A stretch of DNA of 64,000 nucleotides, from the NCBI RefSeq assembly GCF_020085105.1, contig NC_058044.1, positions 23,173,206-23,237,205 of the forward strand, in the 5' to 3' direction. This DNA is from Siniperca chuatsi (Eukaryota > Chordata > Actinopteri > Centrarchiformes > Sinipercidae). Below the pieces are notes generated by a model. It ran no database searches. It saw only the letters and a list, made by a program, of their open reading frames with translations, and was not told the DNA's origin. The position numbers and the translations under genes are program-made. This document shows, piece by piece, positions 1 to 12,049 of this stretch (position 1 is the first letter of the stretch; each line of letters opens with the position of its first letter).

Positions 1-3000
1 AACATGAGAAATGAGACAAAATAATTTCCTGACAGTAAAAGAAAATGTCATGTCTAAGTTCCTTTATTTAACTGAGTAGTGTAGTAAACTGAGAGAATGG
101 AAAAGTTTTGTCATTTAACTCTATAATTAGAGTGGGGAAGTCTGTGTTTGCACTTCTTCTGACAGTAAAACTGCAGTTCAGGCAGAGCATTTATGACCAA
201 TGGGTTCTCTGCTGCAGGGGGCAGCAAAAGCACTGCCAGGGGAGGTTTCATTTGTCTCCACTGCTGATGGTCAGCAACTTTTGTTTTGCTTCTGTACAGA
301 GGGAAAGAGAGAGAGTACTTGTACTTTTGTGAAGTGAAAACAAGGACAGTGATTTCCCTGTGAGAAAGCCCAGCTTTAGGCCCTTAGGTAACCCTGACCA
401 CAGAAAATCCAACTATGGATATGAAAACTGCACATGTGTGTGTGGGTGCGTGTGTGTGCAAATGCAGTAATTCACTGCCTTAAGTGAGCCATTAAAAATG
501 ATGTCACTTTTGTTAAACTTTGTGGTATTTCACCATTTTCAGTAAATAAAGTAGTAGCCTACCATTTATGACACATTACAGCACTTGCTGAGTAATGCTG
601 TATGTCACTTCCTCTGATGAAAGGTGGAAAGCAGAGGCCTGAGAGAACTCTTGATTTCTCTTACCAACAGGTTGATAAACTACATCAGTAGTTCAATACG
701 TATGTAAGTTAACCATACAGACAAACTAAAACCCAATTATTCCATCACACACACAAACACACACACAAAACACTCCAGCACTTTATTATTTATTTTATTT
801 GTAGGATTTAGCAATATAAAGTAACATGTCTAGACAGTCAGGTGTGCTGCTGGTTTTTGTTAAGCTTTCTTAACAAATATGGAAACCTTTGAGGAATTTA
901 TGTGTGTGTGTGTGTGTGTGTGACAGTTACTGATGGTGTGTTTAGTTTCATTAGGGAACAGAAGACATGGGTTTTTGCCCTGCAGGAGCATATGACCTTC
1001 TACAAACTGTACTTTATGTCATACATTTCTCATTTTCTCTGTTTCATGCTGACTTCCCCATCTCTGTCACTCCTCCACAGAAACAGCCCCTACATTTTTT
1101 CCCCATCATACCCACTGCCTTTTCTCAGTTGTCATTCCTCATGATATTTAAATCACTTTTTTTCCTTCTCTTTTTGCAATTTGCACGGCATAAGGTTAGA
1201 TGATGTTATATGGGAACACTAAATGTGGTGGAAGAAGTCAAATGTACCTGTAAATTGCAGTATCACAAATGATGTCTCAGTGGGATTTACAGACCTGCAA
1301 CAGCAAAGGTTCTTGACCCAGCCAAAGCTCTCTAAGAAGAGAGCCAGGAAAGTGGGAATGAGTCAAAATTAACACAAAATTGTAATAGAGGATGAATATG
1401 TAATACATAATAGCTTGGAGGATGTGCAGGTTGATGCACAGTGTCAGGACAAGAAGACTGGTGGAGTCAGATCAGACTAATCTGCTGCCAATTTGCCCAA
1501 ATATTTGGTTGGATTGGAGATTGGAGTTGGTTGATCAAAATATTATGGACTATAGTAAGTATTCAGATAAATGAAGTGAATTAAAAGGTACACCATTAAC
1601 CTTTGAAATGTAATGGAATAAAAGTATAAATACTGTACTTCTAATACTATACAATATCAGCAACAGTATGTACACGAGTAAATGTACTCAGTTACTTTCC
1701 ATTTCTTGACATTGCTTGACAGAATAAATATAAATGGTATTAATAAACTTTTCAGCATTTCTCATTGTAGTTTACTAGCAGCCAAACTAGCATTACAATA
1801 TAGCAAGGACAAAAAGAATATATGCATGAAATATATTACACAAGAACAAATACTGTATATATAAACTACTATGGTCATGCATTAACATTAACAGTATTTA
1901 CACCTTACTATTGTTGAAGGTGTTTCTTTGACACCAAAGTCAGTGAGTTTCATCATTTAATGTTTAAAGAATTATTTTTGTTTATACATTATTCTGCATG
2001 GGGCAAAAATGACACGTCATGTCCTGCTCAGTCTGATCCATTACTAGCAAATGTTTTTTCAGGATTGATCCTTTACTTTGAATTTTATTGTTACATGTTT
2101 TGTTTTTCAGCACATTAAATCATGCACATTCTTTATTACTTTTTGAGTAACAATACATTTGTTGTAGGGACTGCATGTATGTGATCTACTACAACTCACT
2201 GGTTTGTTTCTGTTTAAACAACATGACAAATGAGGTTAACCAGCCTGAGGATGAAAGTGTTTAAAGCTCACTGCTGCATTTGTCAGGTTTTCATAAAACA
2301 AAATTAACTTTTTATTCAAAAGACAGAATTATATAATATATAACATATTTTATCATTTAGGAATATTATTTTCCCAATGGCATTCAGGGCCATATTAAAA
2401 TACAAAATAAAATATGTTATTTACTTGACTTTTGAAATTTCAAGAGCCCTTGATTAAATCTAATATTTAATTATTAATGATTTCCATTTTACAGCAGCAT
2501 TGGTTCGTGAAATAAATATATAACAGTTCCAAAGAGGGGGAAAAACATGACCAATCTACATACAGCATCTTATTCACATTAAGAGGTCTATTATGTACAC
2601 AGAATTGAGACTGGTCACTCAGCTGCAGAGTGATAATGTGTCCCATTTTATTTCACATTTGAAAATAGTGCACAAAATGTGCAGTACTGTATATTCTATG
2701 CATGTACTGTTTTGTGAATGTTTTGTGAATTTCCATAGAGAAGCTGTATGGACATTTAAATTAGTTTAGTTTATTAGTTTATTTGTAAGGGACAAGTACA
2801 GATAAACATTGACAGTTGCAGAAGCAGTGTCTGATGTAATCAAGACCTGTTTTGTTGATCTCCATAGAAAATCTATGGACATGCAACTGACAACTGTTTT
2901 GCATTTATGCTAATGATGTTAGTGTCAGCTTTGGCCCTGTTTTTGCTTTCTCAGCAGTTAAGCCGAAACATATCTCTGAACCTTTGCTAGTGACAGTCAC

Positions 3001-3380
3001 TTCCCGTCTCATGTCTGTCTTTATATAACCATGCACTTCCCTTTCAGTAACAACCTCAAACATTCCCTTGATTTTTCTCTCTTTGCAATCTGATCAGCTG
3101 ATTATGTTTTGATCAGCATGGAGCATTTGAGTGTAATTACCATAAATCCAAGTATGAACCCTCCTGTACGAGGTCGGGGCTTTATGGATAACCATCTGAT
3201 GCAGGAGGGAAAGCCCTCACCAGTAATTACACCAGTTACACTGTAACTCTGCTCACCTGGAACAAACTTATAGACCCAAGATGCATTTATTCATCTTTGC
3301 ATTTACAGCTTAAATCTTATCAGCAATCTCACTGCATGCTACCTGCACTGACCCAAACACTGATTAAGAAGACAAATAGT
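1..3380. other. Intergenic flank, no gene recognised
   Basis: I see no coding exon with a recognisable protein. The stretch is AT-rich with short GT/CA runs (about 430-455, 750-768, 900-922). Near 2760-2840 there is a sequence resembling the 3' tail of a teleost LINE/SINE (alternating tta-gttta followed by a conserved tail), but no body of an element is attached. Confidence 0.5.
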
Positions 3381-3965
3381 CTACAGCCATGCTAGCTGCT
3401 CCATGAGGCTGTATTTAGGCCCAGCTGTGCTTTGAGCTAAATGCTAATGTCAGCATCTTAATATCACAATGACAAACATGCTGATGTTTAGCAGGTATAA
3501 TGTTCACCCACGTTCTTAGTTAGCATGTTAGCATTTGCAAATTACCACTAAACACAAAGTAGAGCTGGGGCTGATGGGAATGTCATTAGTTTTACAGATA
3601 TTTGGTCATAAACTTAAGAAGTATTTGACAATAAAAAATTTGACCTGATGATAGCGCTACAGAAAAAGTCAAGGGATCACCAAAGTCATTAGAATTCATC
3701 ATCTTGGAACCATGATACAAAATTTTGTCTATCTGATAGTAGTTGAGATATTTCAATGGATAAGTGAAAACTTTGACCTGCAGGAAAAGTCAAGGAATCA
3801 CCAATGTCATTAGAATTCATCCTCTTGGGACCTTGAATGTCAGTATCAAATTTCATGGCAATTCATCAGATAATTGTTGAAATATTTCAATCTGAAGCAA
3901 AGTGATGCACTGACAGACAGGCCGACATTGTCATCAATCGAGCCATGCCACCAGTGTGGCTAAAA
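3381..3965 (+). repeat. MITE-like repeat, family 1, copy A
   Basis: About 585 bp repeat also present at 38591-39055 (opposite strand), 44461-44825 and 61446-62073. It begins with AGCCATGCTAGC and ends with a partly matching inverted copy (AGCCACACTGGTGGC on the other strand), so it looks like a non-autonomous DNA transposon with imperfect terminal inverted repeats. The interior carries repeated 'tgctaacatgctaa'-type palindromes. No coding capacity is seen. Confidence 0.7.
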
Positions 3966-4169
3966 AGTGTTACACCCGACTGTGATAAGAATCATTCTGC
4001 AACCTCACCACGACTGCCTATATTTTCACAATGACAATGACACAAGTACGTCAGGAGATGTTTAATCTCAAATGAATCTTTAGATAGAAACAAAGTCGGT
4101 AATAATCCGGGTTGGGCAACTTTTAAGCTTGCTATCAGATGGAAGGTTTTTGTCATTGCCAGTATTGTC

Positions 4170-4440
4170 ATTGATCATTCTTTGCCACTATTCCCTTCTT
4201 GCAAATATTTACTTGAGGGCATTAATCTGCTGCTAAAACAGCATCCACTCTTCTGGGAAGGCATTCTACAAGATGTCGGGAACCTGTCACATGGGCATTA
4301 TCAAGTTCAAACAGCCTTACCTAGACTGTTGCCACAAACCTGGAGGCATACTAGAATATCATTGTATGCTGTAGCATTAAGAATTCGCTCGACTGGACAA
4401 AAACCATGAAAAACAGCACCAGAACAAAAGTGCACAAAAG
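4170..4440 (-). mobile_element. Relic of a Tc1/mariner-type transposase
   Basis: On the minus strand a short frame reads GAVFHGFCPVERILNATAYN followed by DIL and LQVCGNSLG. This resembles the catalytic-core segment 'G.L.PVEGNLNATAYKDIL...LPTLWQQFG' I know from fish Tc1-like transposases. Only about 80 residues are recognisable and the frame is degenerate, with no inverted repeats found. It is best read as a decayed internal fragment; the assignment to Tc1 rather than another DDE family is an inference. Confidence 0.5.
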
Positions 4441-4862
4441 TATGTTTTAATTTACTTTTAAATGCTCCAGTGTAACTTTCAGGACTGTACAAAAATGGCA
4501 GGGTGATATATTCATATTCTAAATCTCACTACTTAAAACCTGTACATGTCATGTGCTTAGTCCTATAACTGTAACTACTAATTTTTGAGTTCATGGTGAG
4601 CATTCATGTAGTAAATGTAAATTGTAAAAATGGAAACACAATCATGGGAGAAATTACTAAAACATTTTCAGAATGACTGAATGGTGTAAAATAGTGTCCA
4701 CTATGTTAGTGAAACTTATGCATTTCCACGTTGCATCACATAAAAGTCGATGTTTTGTTCTCTCACTTGAACAGTTACATAGTGAAAATCACTCTCCCTC
4801 CTTTCTCCTTTCCCTCTCAGCCCCCCCCACTCCTCTCGTCTCTCACAAATACACACTCTCTC

Positions 4863-4890
4863 TCTCACACACACACACACACACGCACAC
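4863..4890. repeat. (CA)n microsatellite
   Basis: Short CA array with one CG interruption, directly upstream of the kappaB-like site at 4899. Confidence 0.9.
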
Positions 4891-4898
4891 ATACAATG

Positions 4899-4908
4899 GG
4901 GGATTCCC
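4899..4908 (+). promoter_or_regulatory. Perfect kappaB-consensus decamer
   Basis: The sequence GGGGATTCCC matches the NF-kappaB consensus GGGRNWYYCC at all ten positions. It lies about 640 bp upstream of the TATA box of the TNF-ligand gene at 5742. A second, nine-base near match (GGGAAATCC) is at 5479-5487, about 55 bp upstream of the TATA box. TNF-family ligand genes are commonly NF-kappaB targets, so regulation of the neighbouring gene is plausible but inferred. Confidence 0.45.
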
Positions 4909-5092
4909 GTATGTTTTTGCACAACCGCACATTCTGATTTCATAGTCAGCTTGCAGGTGGTTGTGCCAGAATTGCGCCAGGTGCATAAACCTGCAGGAGT
5001 GGTACTGAGAGCTTTTTTTAGGTTGATGATGAAATACATACTATTGATAAATGCCCCACCCTATCCCATCATAACTCACGCCCACGAGCGCA

Positions 5093-5096
<4 letters not shown>

Positions 5097-5126
<30 letters not shown>
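5097..5126. repeat. (CA)n microsatellite
   Basis: CA array of about 15 units between the kappaB-like site and the TNF-ligand promoter. Confidence 0.9.
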
Positions 5127-5134
<8 letters not shown>

Positions 5135-5541
5135 ATGTTTCTCTTCTACATTAACTTGCCAAAAATACTTTTCCAATAAGGCTATCAAGTCCGAATTCAC
5201 ATTATGTTTTCAGGCTATTATTATCTCCATTGTGCCACTTTTGCCAGTTCTGTGAGGTTCAAAGTGGAGAGTGAACTTGGAGCCTCTGTTTGACTGTGTC
5301 GGAATGTAGTGAGGTTGGAGGCAGCGCGTCTCCCTTTCGTTTTCCACCGCGCACGGTGCCTTTAGGGCGCACTTGCGCAACACCAGGGAGAGCTGCGGAA
5401 AGTCTGTGCATCTCGTTTTCTCACCTCTTGTACACGCAGCGAACTGCGAGGGAGGGGGGCGTGTGTGAGGAGGCGAGAGGGAAATCCATGACTTCCGCGT
5501 TTTTCCTCCCTGTCTGAAACTGAGTGCACAATACAGTAGAC

Positions 5542-5548
5542 TATAAAA
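5542..5548 (+). promoter_or_regulatory. TATA box of the TNF-ligand gene
   Basis: TATAAAA, 194 bases upstream of the ATG at 5742. Transcription would be expected to start near 5572, leaving a 5' UTR of about 170 bases. The near-kappaB site GGGAAATCC at 5479-5487 sits in the typical proximal enhancer position. Confidence 0.6.
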
Positions 5549-5741
5549 AGCGATCATGGTGCTTTCAGTCGCGACATTCGCTTAAAGACTGGGCTGTGTG
5601 ATATCAAGAGGACTATCTTGTGGAGGTAAACCACCGAACACCTGGAGCTGCTCAACTTCCAAAGCTTCCATTTGCACCACGAAGCCTTTTATTCGCTGAA
5701 CCCTTCAGACTGGGCGAAGCTCAGGTACCTACTGCCGATTG

Positions 5742-6881
5742 ATGGGGAACCAAAATAAAGAAATGGACGTTGAGTCTCTCCAGAAGAGCGGGCGTCGGCG
5801 TGGAGGCTGCCTGGACATTTTTTTCTTCATATCCATCATGTTTCTGTTTGTGGCGGTGACAGCTATGGCTGCTGGGGGAGTGATTGTTGTGATGGAGCTG
5901 AGGTCCAAACTGGAGTCCTCGCCTCCGTCCTTTGAGTTTGAGACATCAAAGCTGACAGGAGACACACCTTACCCAGCATACAAGGTAAACAAATTATTCC
6001 TGTTATTAAAATCTGATTAATTAGCTGTGTTTTCTTTTCAAGTTTGACCCGTGACCTTTGCACGTTTTAACCCACTTCATCTTTTCTGTTTTGTCTACAG
6101 ATGCAGAACTTTGTCTATCTGGAAGCCAGCTCAAGTAAGTCTACTTTTATTTGCTAAAAGTATCCGTGTAACATAAATATTTAGGGACAGATTCACAAAA
6201 TTATGCAAAAAATTCGAGTAGATAGATGATAATAGGTGTCTTCCCAGTAATGTACAGTCAGTTTTCTGTCTTTTTGTCTCTCCATTGACAAAGTGTAATT
6301 TCCAAACTTTAAAGATATGAAGATCCTTCAGCTGCATCGCTAAAATGACATTTAAAAGATTTCATATGGTTTCTAGCTGTGCCAAATCACTTCAGACTTA
6401 AGGCAAGACAACACCAGAAAGGAATGTAACTGACAAGCCTGTTGCTGCACTGTGTGAACATCATCTAAATTAGATGTGATTGTCTCCTCCTGCAGGCGAG
6501 CTGAAGACCTCCACGATGCACTGGGCTCCAGTCCACTATGCAAATGGGATGTCTGTAGGAAGCAACTTCTTGTTTGACTCAGAGCAGAATTCGCTGAAGC
6601 CCAAACGAGTGGGGACCTACTTCATATACATTAATCTCAACCTCACTTGTACCTACAACTGCAGCGCAGGCCTCCTCAGCGTGAGCGTGGACGATAAACT
6701 CACTTGCGAGGTGGAGCTTCCGGATGTGGTGGATTCAACACCTGTGAGCAGGAAGTGCTGGACAGTGAGCTGGATAAATGGGGAGAGACTGCTCACTCAG
6801 ATGACTGTACCAGAGGCGGGACTGCAGAACTGGAAACTGGAGCTGAGCAGCTCAAGATTCGGGATGTTCCTCGTGGACTAA
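5742..6881 (+). CDS. TNF superfamily ligand, CD70/TNFSF9-like
   Basis: Predicted type II membrane cytokine of 220 residues. Coding exons are 5742-5984, 6101-6134 and 6496-6881, all with GT-AG borders and consistent phase. ATG 5742 is the first in-frame start after the TATA box at 5542. Residues 1-25 are a basic cytoplasmic tail (SGRRRGG), 26-51 a single membrane anchor, and exon 3 the compact TNF-homology domain: HWAPVHYANGM, then GTYFIYINLNLTC (the conserved 'G.Y.iY..v' strand), four further cysteines, and a C-terminus FGMFLVD. Exon 2 is only 34 bases. The short domain, the three-exon layout and the neighbouring tnfsf14 point to the CD70/TNFSF9 branch that sits next to TNFSF14 on human 19p13; I cannot decide between the two. 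The 3' UTR carries an AU-rich element at 7176-7253. Its role is inferred: costimulation through a TNF receptor on lymphocytes. Confidence 0.8.
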
Positions 6882-7175
6882 CAGGGACACTGTAGTGCTG
6901 CTACTGTCAGCAAGGTGCAGATCTGCCCGTGACCTGTTGGTTGTCACTAAGAACAACACCAGTTTGTGTTTTCCTAAAGTCCAAGTAGGTGAAAATGGGC
7001 AGGCGCTGGTGCCATTTTCAAAGCTATGACTGAAGGTGTAAGACATTGAACCTCAGCAAGATTTTAAGGTGGAATCTGAAGAGAAGTTGCATTTATGAAA
7101 ATGCAAACATCATATGGAAAAACTAAACACCTCATTCTGTATAAATATGTATATATGTTACTCTGTATATGAAAT

Positions 7176-7253
7176 ATTTATTTGATGATATGGAACTATT
7201 TATGTACTTATATTTATAAAGGTGTTGCTATTATTGTTATTTATAGACATTTA
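7176..7253 (+). promoter_or_regulatory. AU-rich element in the TNF-ligand 3' UTR
   Basis: Five ATTTA pentamers in 78 bases (7176, 7198, 7212, 7239, 7249), including the nonamer TTATTTATA at 7237-7245. This is the class of 3' UTR element bound by tristetraprolin-type proteins that shortens the life of cytokine mRNAs. It begins about 295 bases after the stop codon, in a very AT-rich stretch. Confidence 0.6.
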
Positions 7254-7281
7254 TTTTGATGTAGATATCACTACATTGGTG

Positions 7282-8518
7282 CTGATGTGCAATACACTGC
7301 AAGTTTAATCAGCCTACATTGGGTTAGATGTGACTATAGCTCTGTTTGGGTGGGGGGGATTAAGTTGAGGCTCACAAAAATGTTTGATTATAATTCTACT
7401 CCAAAACCCCAAACAAGCTCAGGGACCTCATTTAGATCTGCTGTAGTTAAGTTGAGTCTTTTCATCTCCTCTGGCAAATAGTGAGTAACACTCTGCACTT
7501 AAAATAACTTTACAGAAACACAGTCCCATAAAAATGATCCTTTTGTAATCAAAACATGACCAGAATTACTAAAATATCTTGTGGACTCATGAATTGAGAA
7601 AATGTTTTGTTTTTGAAAAAATATGTAAGTCCTATGGACAAACTACACATTATTGAATGTATTTTATTGCAATCCATATTAAACTTGGATATGATGAACA
7701 CTGAGATCCTTTTGGTGTGAAAAGTAGAAAATGACGATTGTGAAAGTGATTGCGACAAAGTCTCAAGTGGAATATATGAAAAGTGTATAGGTAAGGGAAA
7801 GTTCCTTGCTGTTACGCAGCCCATACCGGGAACTGGGTGTACATCACTTCCTGTTTATTTACCATACAGTGTGGTTTAAAAAAAAAAACTCTATGTGGGC
7901 TAGCAAACAAACACAATTACACCTCCTTAGTTTTATAAACCCAAGGTGCAGATGTCAAGAGAAAACAAATGTTAACTCCTGATGTGATATACGAGTTATG
8001 GCTTTCATTTTGTCAGCGCACACACAAAGCAGAAGGCATGCTCAAATATTTGAGTCTAAAAGGAAGCTGGAAGCAATTTGAAAAATTGTAGTTGGTTTAA
8101 TTAGATCATTTCATTTCAAGTCCACATTTTATGCATATGACAAAACTGGATCTGCTTTCCCACGCAGCAGGCAGCTGTGTTCAGAGAAAAAGCTCTAAAA
8201 CCCCTCTGTACATCACCTGCTCAGCACCAGACAGCAGACAGACACAGTTAGCAACTAGCTGGTGAAGATAGTGGAGCATTTAGCAGCTAAAGAGACCAGT
8301 TTTTTGGTAGAGACCAAAAACAGAGCTAAAAGAGAGAGATTATTGGACTTACATTCATGCAGGTGGTCAGAAACATGACTTCAAATTAATGATAATGTTG
8401 CTCTGTGTCTGCTGGATGTTTAAATAAGCAACTGTTTGCTAACAAGTTTGACATATCAACTTAAAAGGTGATAAAATGTCAATATTGTGTTCACAACTCG
8501 TTTCTGTTGTAGTAATGG
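7282..8518. other. 3' flank of the TNF-ligand gene, no gene seen
   Basis: AT-rich sequence with no recognisable exon. It probably includes the end of the TNF-ligand 3' UTR. Short open frames on both strands have no splice support or family resemblance. Confidence 0.4.
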
Positions 8519-9400
8519 GAATTACAGCTCTTTGAAGGGAGCCAGCTCTTTTGGCTCCCAAACGGCTCTTCATTTAGTACCACTTCTGTTGGTCACTGCC
8601 TAAGTTACATTCTTATTTGTTGCATGAAATAAATATGCAAGATTCTTCATCTGCATTACATTGAACTATTCTTTCATATTGATGGTTAAAAAGTTGGATA
8701 TGTCAAGAATAACTATCCTAGTTGTGTAACAAAAATAACACCCTACAAATGAAATCGTATGGTTGATAAATAATTGCACGACTCTATACAGACACATACT
8801 GTATATATTTCAATTTAGTTTGTATGATATAATATGAAACAAATAAAAATTCTGCCTTGTTCAAAAGTGTAATTTGTTTGTCGTCATGCACAGTGTTGCC
8901 AGATCGGTTCTGGGTTGCATTGTGTGTGGTAAAATGGGCAGGTGGACAGGATTTGGGCTGGTTTACCATGAGTTGGGCTGGTTATTAAATACATAAAAAA
9001 ATTCAGTATATTAAAAATATATCAATAAATTGTATTCCTTAGTTGTATGAACACATCCACTCAGCACAAATGTGTATTTTCATTGTAACAGAAACCTCTA
9101 TGTTTGCAACATCATTATTTGTTTGGCTTTTTGATAGGACTGCTTGCTAGAAGACTTGAATTGTTGTTATTATGTCATACTGAAAAATTGTGATTAACAA
9201 CAGTACTGCTGCTGTTGTTTATGAATTAATTTGTATTGTTAATTAATAGATAATGTCTGGGTTTTTTTTAAATCAATTTGGGCAGATTTGAGCTATTATT
9301 GGGCTGGAAAAAATCAAACTTACAGGAGCTCATAGAGCCAACTCGTTTGCGACCGACACATCACTATTCTGCTGCCCCAAGTGGCAAAACAAATGTGTTA
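8519..9400. repeat. Possible degenerate hAT-type repeat cluster
   Basis: At 8539-8560 there is a small hairpin (GGGAGCC ... GGCTCCC) and at 9325-9400 a 'GAGCC..CTCG' segment. I associate both with dispersed teleost hAT-like repeats, as I do the 'tgttgccagatc' segment at 8890. No matching terminal repeats could be paired, so the boundaries are approximate. Confidence 0.25.
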
Positions 9401-9404
9401 CTGC

Positions 9405-10015
9405 AGGTTTGTGTTACGGCTGTGACAGTTTGTCTGCCCTGTGTCTCCTGTCTCTCCCCTGTCTGTCTCTGTGTGTGTGTGCGTATGTGTCTGGAGGCGT
9501 GGCTACTCTTCCTGTCTCCCTCCATTGCCTCCTGACTCCACCACTCTCATTCACCTGAGATCCTTCACCCAATCACTCTGCTCAGCCGACACACCTGCCT
9601 CCCATCAAGCTCATCAATGCCAGTCTATCTACTCCGTCATCGCTAGATTGTTGTTTCAACCACTCTGGTAGTTGCTAAAGTATTCAGTCTGTTTTGTGTT
9701 GTGTTCTGTATCTGCTAATGTGTTTTTCTTGGTCAAGGATCACAACTCACCTGCCTGCTCCTCATTTGCATCTGCCCATCTGTCCACCACATGTCTCTCA
9801 GCCATGCCATCGCTGCCACCATTAGCTCACCTACCAGTTTACCTGTTCTGGATCTTCATCCCAGTCTCGCAAAGCTCCACCACCATACCTTCATATCTTC
9901 GCTGCCAGCTCTGGATCCCAACCCCTTGTCTCCTTCCACTTCCCCTTATCCGTTCTTCAATAAATCTCTTTATATTCCTACTCCTTGTCTGAGTCCTACA
10001 CTTGAGCCCAACCAT
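9405..10015 (+). mobile_element. Possible solo LTR (Ty3/Gypsy-like fossil)
   Basis: About 600 bp, pyrimidine-rich and lacking internal genes. It opens with TGTTACGGCTGTGACAG, and near its end has AATAAA (about 9958) followed by a C/T-rich run and 'GAGTCCTACACTTGAGCCC', an arrangement typical of LTR R-U5 regions in fish Gypsy-type elements. No partner LTR or internal region is present in the window, so it would be a solo LTR fossil. Target-site duplications were not clear. Confidence 0.35.
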
Positions 10016-10561
10016 TAAGTAAAACGTAATAGTTTGAAGGTTCGATGTAATGTTTTTGACCTTTATAGCATATAAAACAGTTCTTTTACAAGTTGGTCCC
10101 CATTTTGTTTGTATCGTGCACACGCAGCTGATGCGGTTCACATTCACCAATGGCTTCATACTAATCAACTGATCTACAGGTTGTAGTTATGAGCCAAGAA
10201 ACGCAGCAATGTACTTAAGACTGTAAACTAGTAAACATGGATGGAAACAATGTGTGGTTTAATATAGGCTACTTAAAAATGGGCTTTGTAAATATTTTAT
10301 GAGGAAGGAAATTCATTTAACACGTGTGTTTGACCTCAAGGATACACAACATGCTTTTTGGTGAGTAACACTGAATGTATACAGAACTTTTATTTGTTGA
10401 AAGACATGCACAATGCACCTTTAAAAGTGCATAAGATATTTGTAATATTTAAAATCCTGCATTTTTTACATCCATGTTTACTTGCAAGGACTCTTCTTCT
10501 CTGTCTTTGATGGCATATTGCTGCCTTTCTTGGTGCATCACTGCCACCTGTTGATCAGTGG

Positions 10562-12037
10562 AATAGATTAGATTAGATTCAACTTTATTGTCATCACACA
10601 TGTACAAGTACAAGGCAACGGAATGCAGTTTAGGTCTAACCAGAAGTGCAATAAGCAAGTGCAGGTTATAAAGTGTGTGCAGAAAATATTTTACAAGTGG
10701 TACTATGGACATTATATACAGATGGCATTACAATAAACAGAAGCATACTGATGGATATGTACAATAATGAATTGGACTAGGCAGAACAGTAGTGCAATGA
10801 ATATTAAGTAGTGCAAATTATGGACAGAAATAGTTAACAGTAGATGGGTTATTGCAGTATTCAGTACATAGTAGTGGAGTGCAAATAATGCAGAATATGT
10901 ATAAATTAGTTGTCCGGTAATGCAAATGAACATGTGGTACATGTAGCAAAAACAATATAGCAGTATTTAAGTTAAGGTAAATGAGGGGACAGTGGAATCA
11001 GCGGGGAGTAGAGTTCAGTAGGAAGACAGCTCTGGGAAAAAAGCTGTTCCTCAGTCTGCTGGTCCTTGTCCGGAGGCACCTGAGGCGCCTGCCAGAAGGC
11101 AGGGGAGAAAACAGTCTCTGGGCGGGGTGAGATGAGTCCTTAAGAATGCTGCGGGCTCGACGCAGACAGCATTTCCTCTGGATGTCCTCAATGGCTGGAA
11201 GTGGAGTCCCTGTGATGCGCTGGGCAGTTTTAACCACCCGCTCCAGTGCCTTGAGCTCTGCAGCAGAGCAGTTCCCATACCAGACTGTGACACAGTTGGT
11301 TAGGATGCTCTCTACTGTGCAGCAATAGCTGTGGACAGTTGGTTCTTTTTCAGTGTCCTCAGGAAGAAGAGGCGCTGGTGAGCCTTCTTGACCAGGCAGG
11401 AGGTGTTTGTGGTCCAGGACAGGTTCTCTGAAATATGGGTCCCCAGGAACTTGAAGCTGGAGACACGCTCAACAGCCATCCAGTTAATGTGGATGGGGTC
11501 ATGTGTGCCTCCTCTGTCCTTCCTGAAGTCCACGATGAGCTCCTTTGTCTTGGAGGTGTTAAGGAGCAAGTTATTGTCTGAAAAACCATGTGGCCAGGTG
11601 CTGGACCTCATTGGTCTCATCGTTGTTGCTGATGAGACCAATCACTGTAGTATCATCTGCAAACTTGATAATGGTGTTAGAGCCATGCGTAGGCCTGCAG
11701 TCGAGTGTGAAGAGGGAGTAGACGAAGGGGCTCAACAGCCCTGTGGTACGCCAGTGTTGAGTGTGATGGTGGTGGAGCAGTTGTGGCCTGACCTAACAAG
11801 CTCAGGTCTGTTTGTCAGGAAGTCCATAATCCAATGGCAAATAGAGGTGTTAATGCCCAGGTTTCCAAGTTTGGTGATTAACTTGGAAGGGATGACAGTG
11901 TTGAATGCAGAGCTGAAGTCAACAAAGAGCATTCGTGCATAAGTGTTTTTATTGTCCAAGTGTGTGAGTACAGAGTGGTCGAATAGTGTGAAACCATTGG
12001 TAGGACTGTGAATCCTGTCACCCACATGCATGTGCAC
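10562..12037 (-). mobile_element. 5'-truncated LINE (L2/Rex-type reverse transcriptase)
   Basis: Minus-strand fragments of one reverse transcriptase. 12037-11732 carries the palm motif around [14 protein letters not shown], the stretch [15 protein letters not shown] and the GVPQGC motif. About 11666-11637 carries the catalytic FADDTTVIG. 11641-11312 carries KTKELIVDFRKD and FKFLGTHISENLSW. 11237-10998 carries the C-terminal RRARSILKDSSHPAQRLFSP and LRNSFFPRAV. The frame is broken between these pieces (a stop and shift after GVPQGC). The 3' end is the TAGAT-repeat tail at about 10562-10580, so the copy is inserted on the minus strand and lacks its 5' half including the endonuclease. It is a dead copy; the clade is inferred from memory. 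Confidence 0.85.
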
Positions 12038-12049
12038 GAAGCTTACTCA

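Noticed and set aside
9278-10018. Pro/Ser/Cys-rich open frames on the plus strand.
   Set aside because: They fall in the pyrimidine-rich LTR-like repeat and have no protein resemblance.
11388-11942. A 184-residue plus-strand open frame.
   Set aside because: It is the antisense of the LINE reverse transcriptase on the minus strand.
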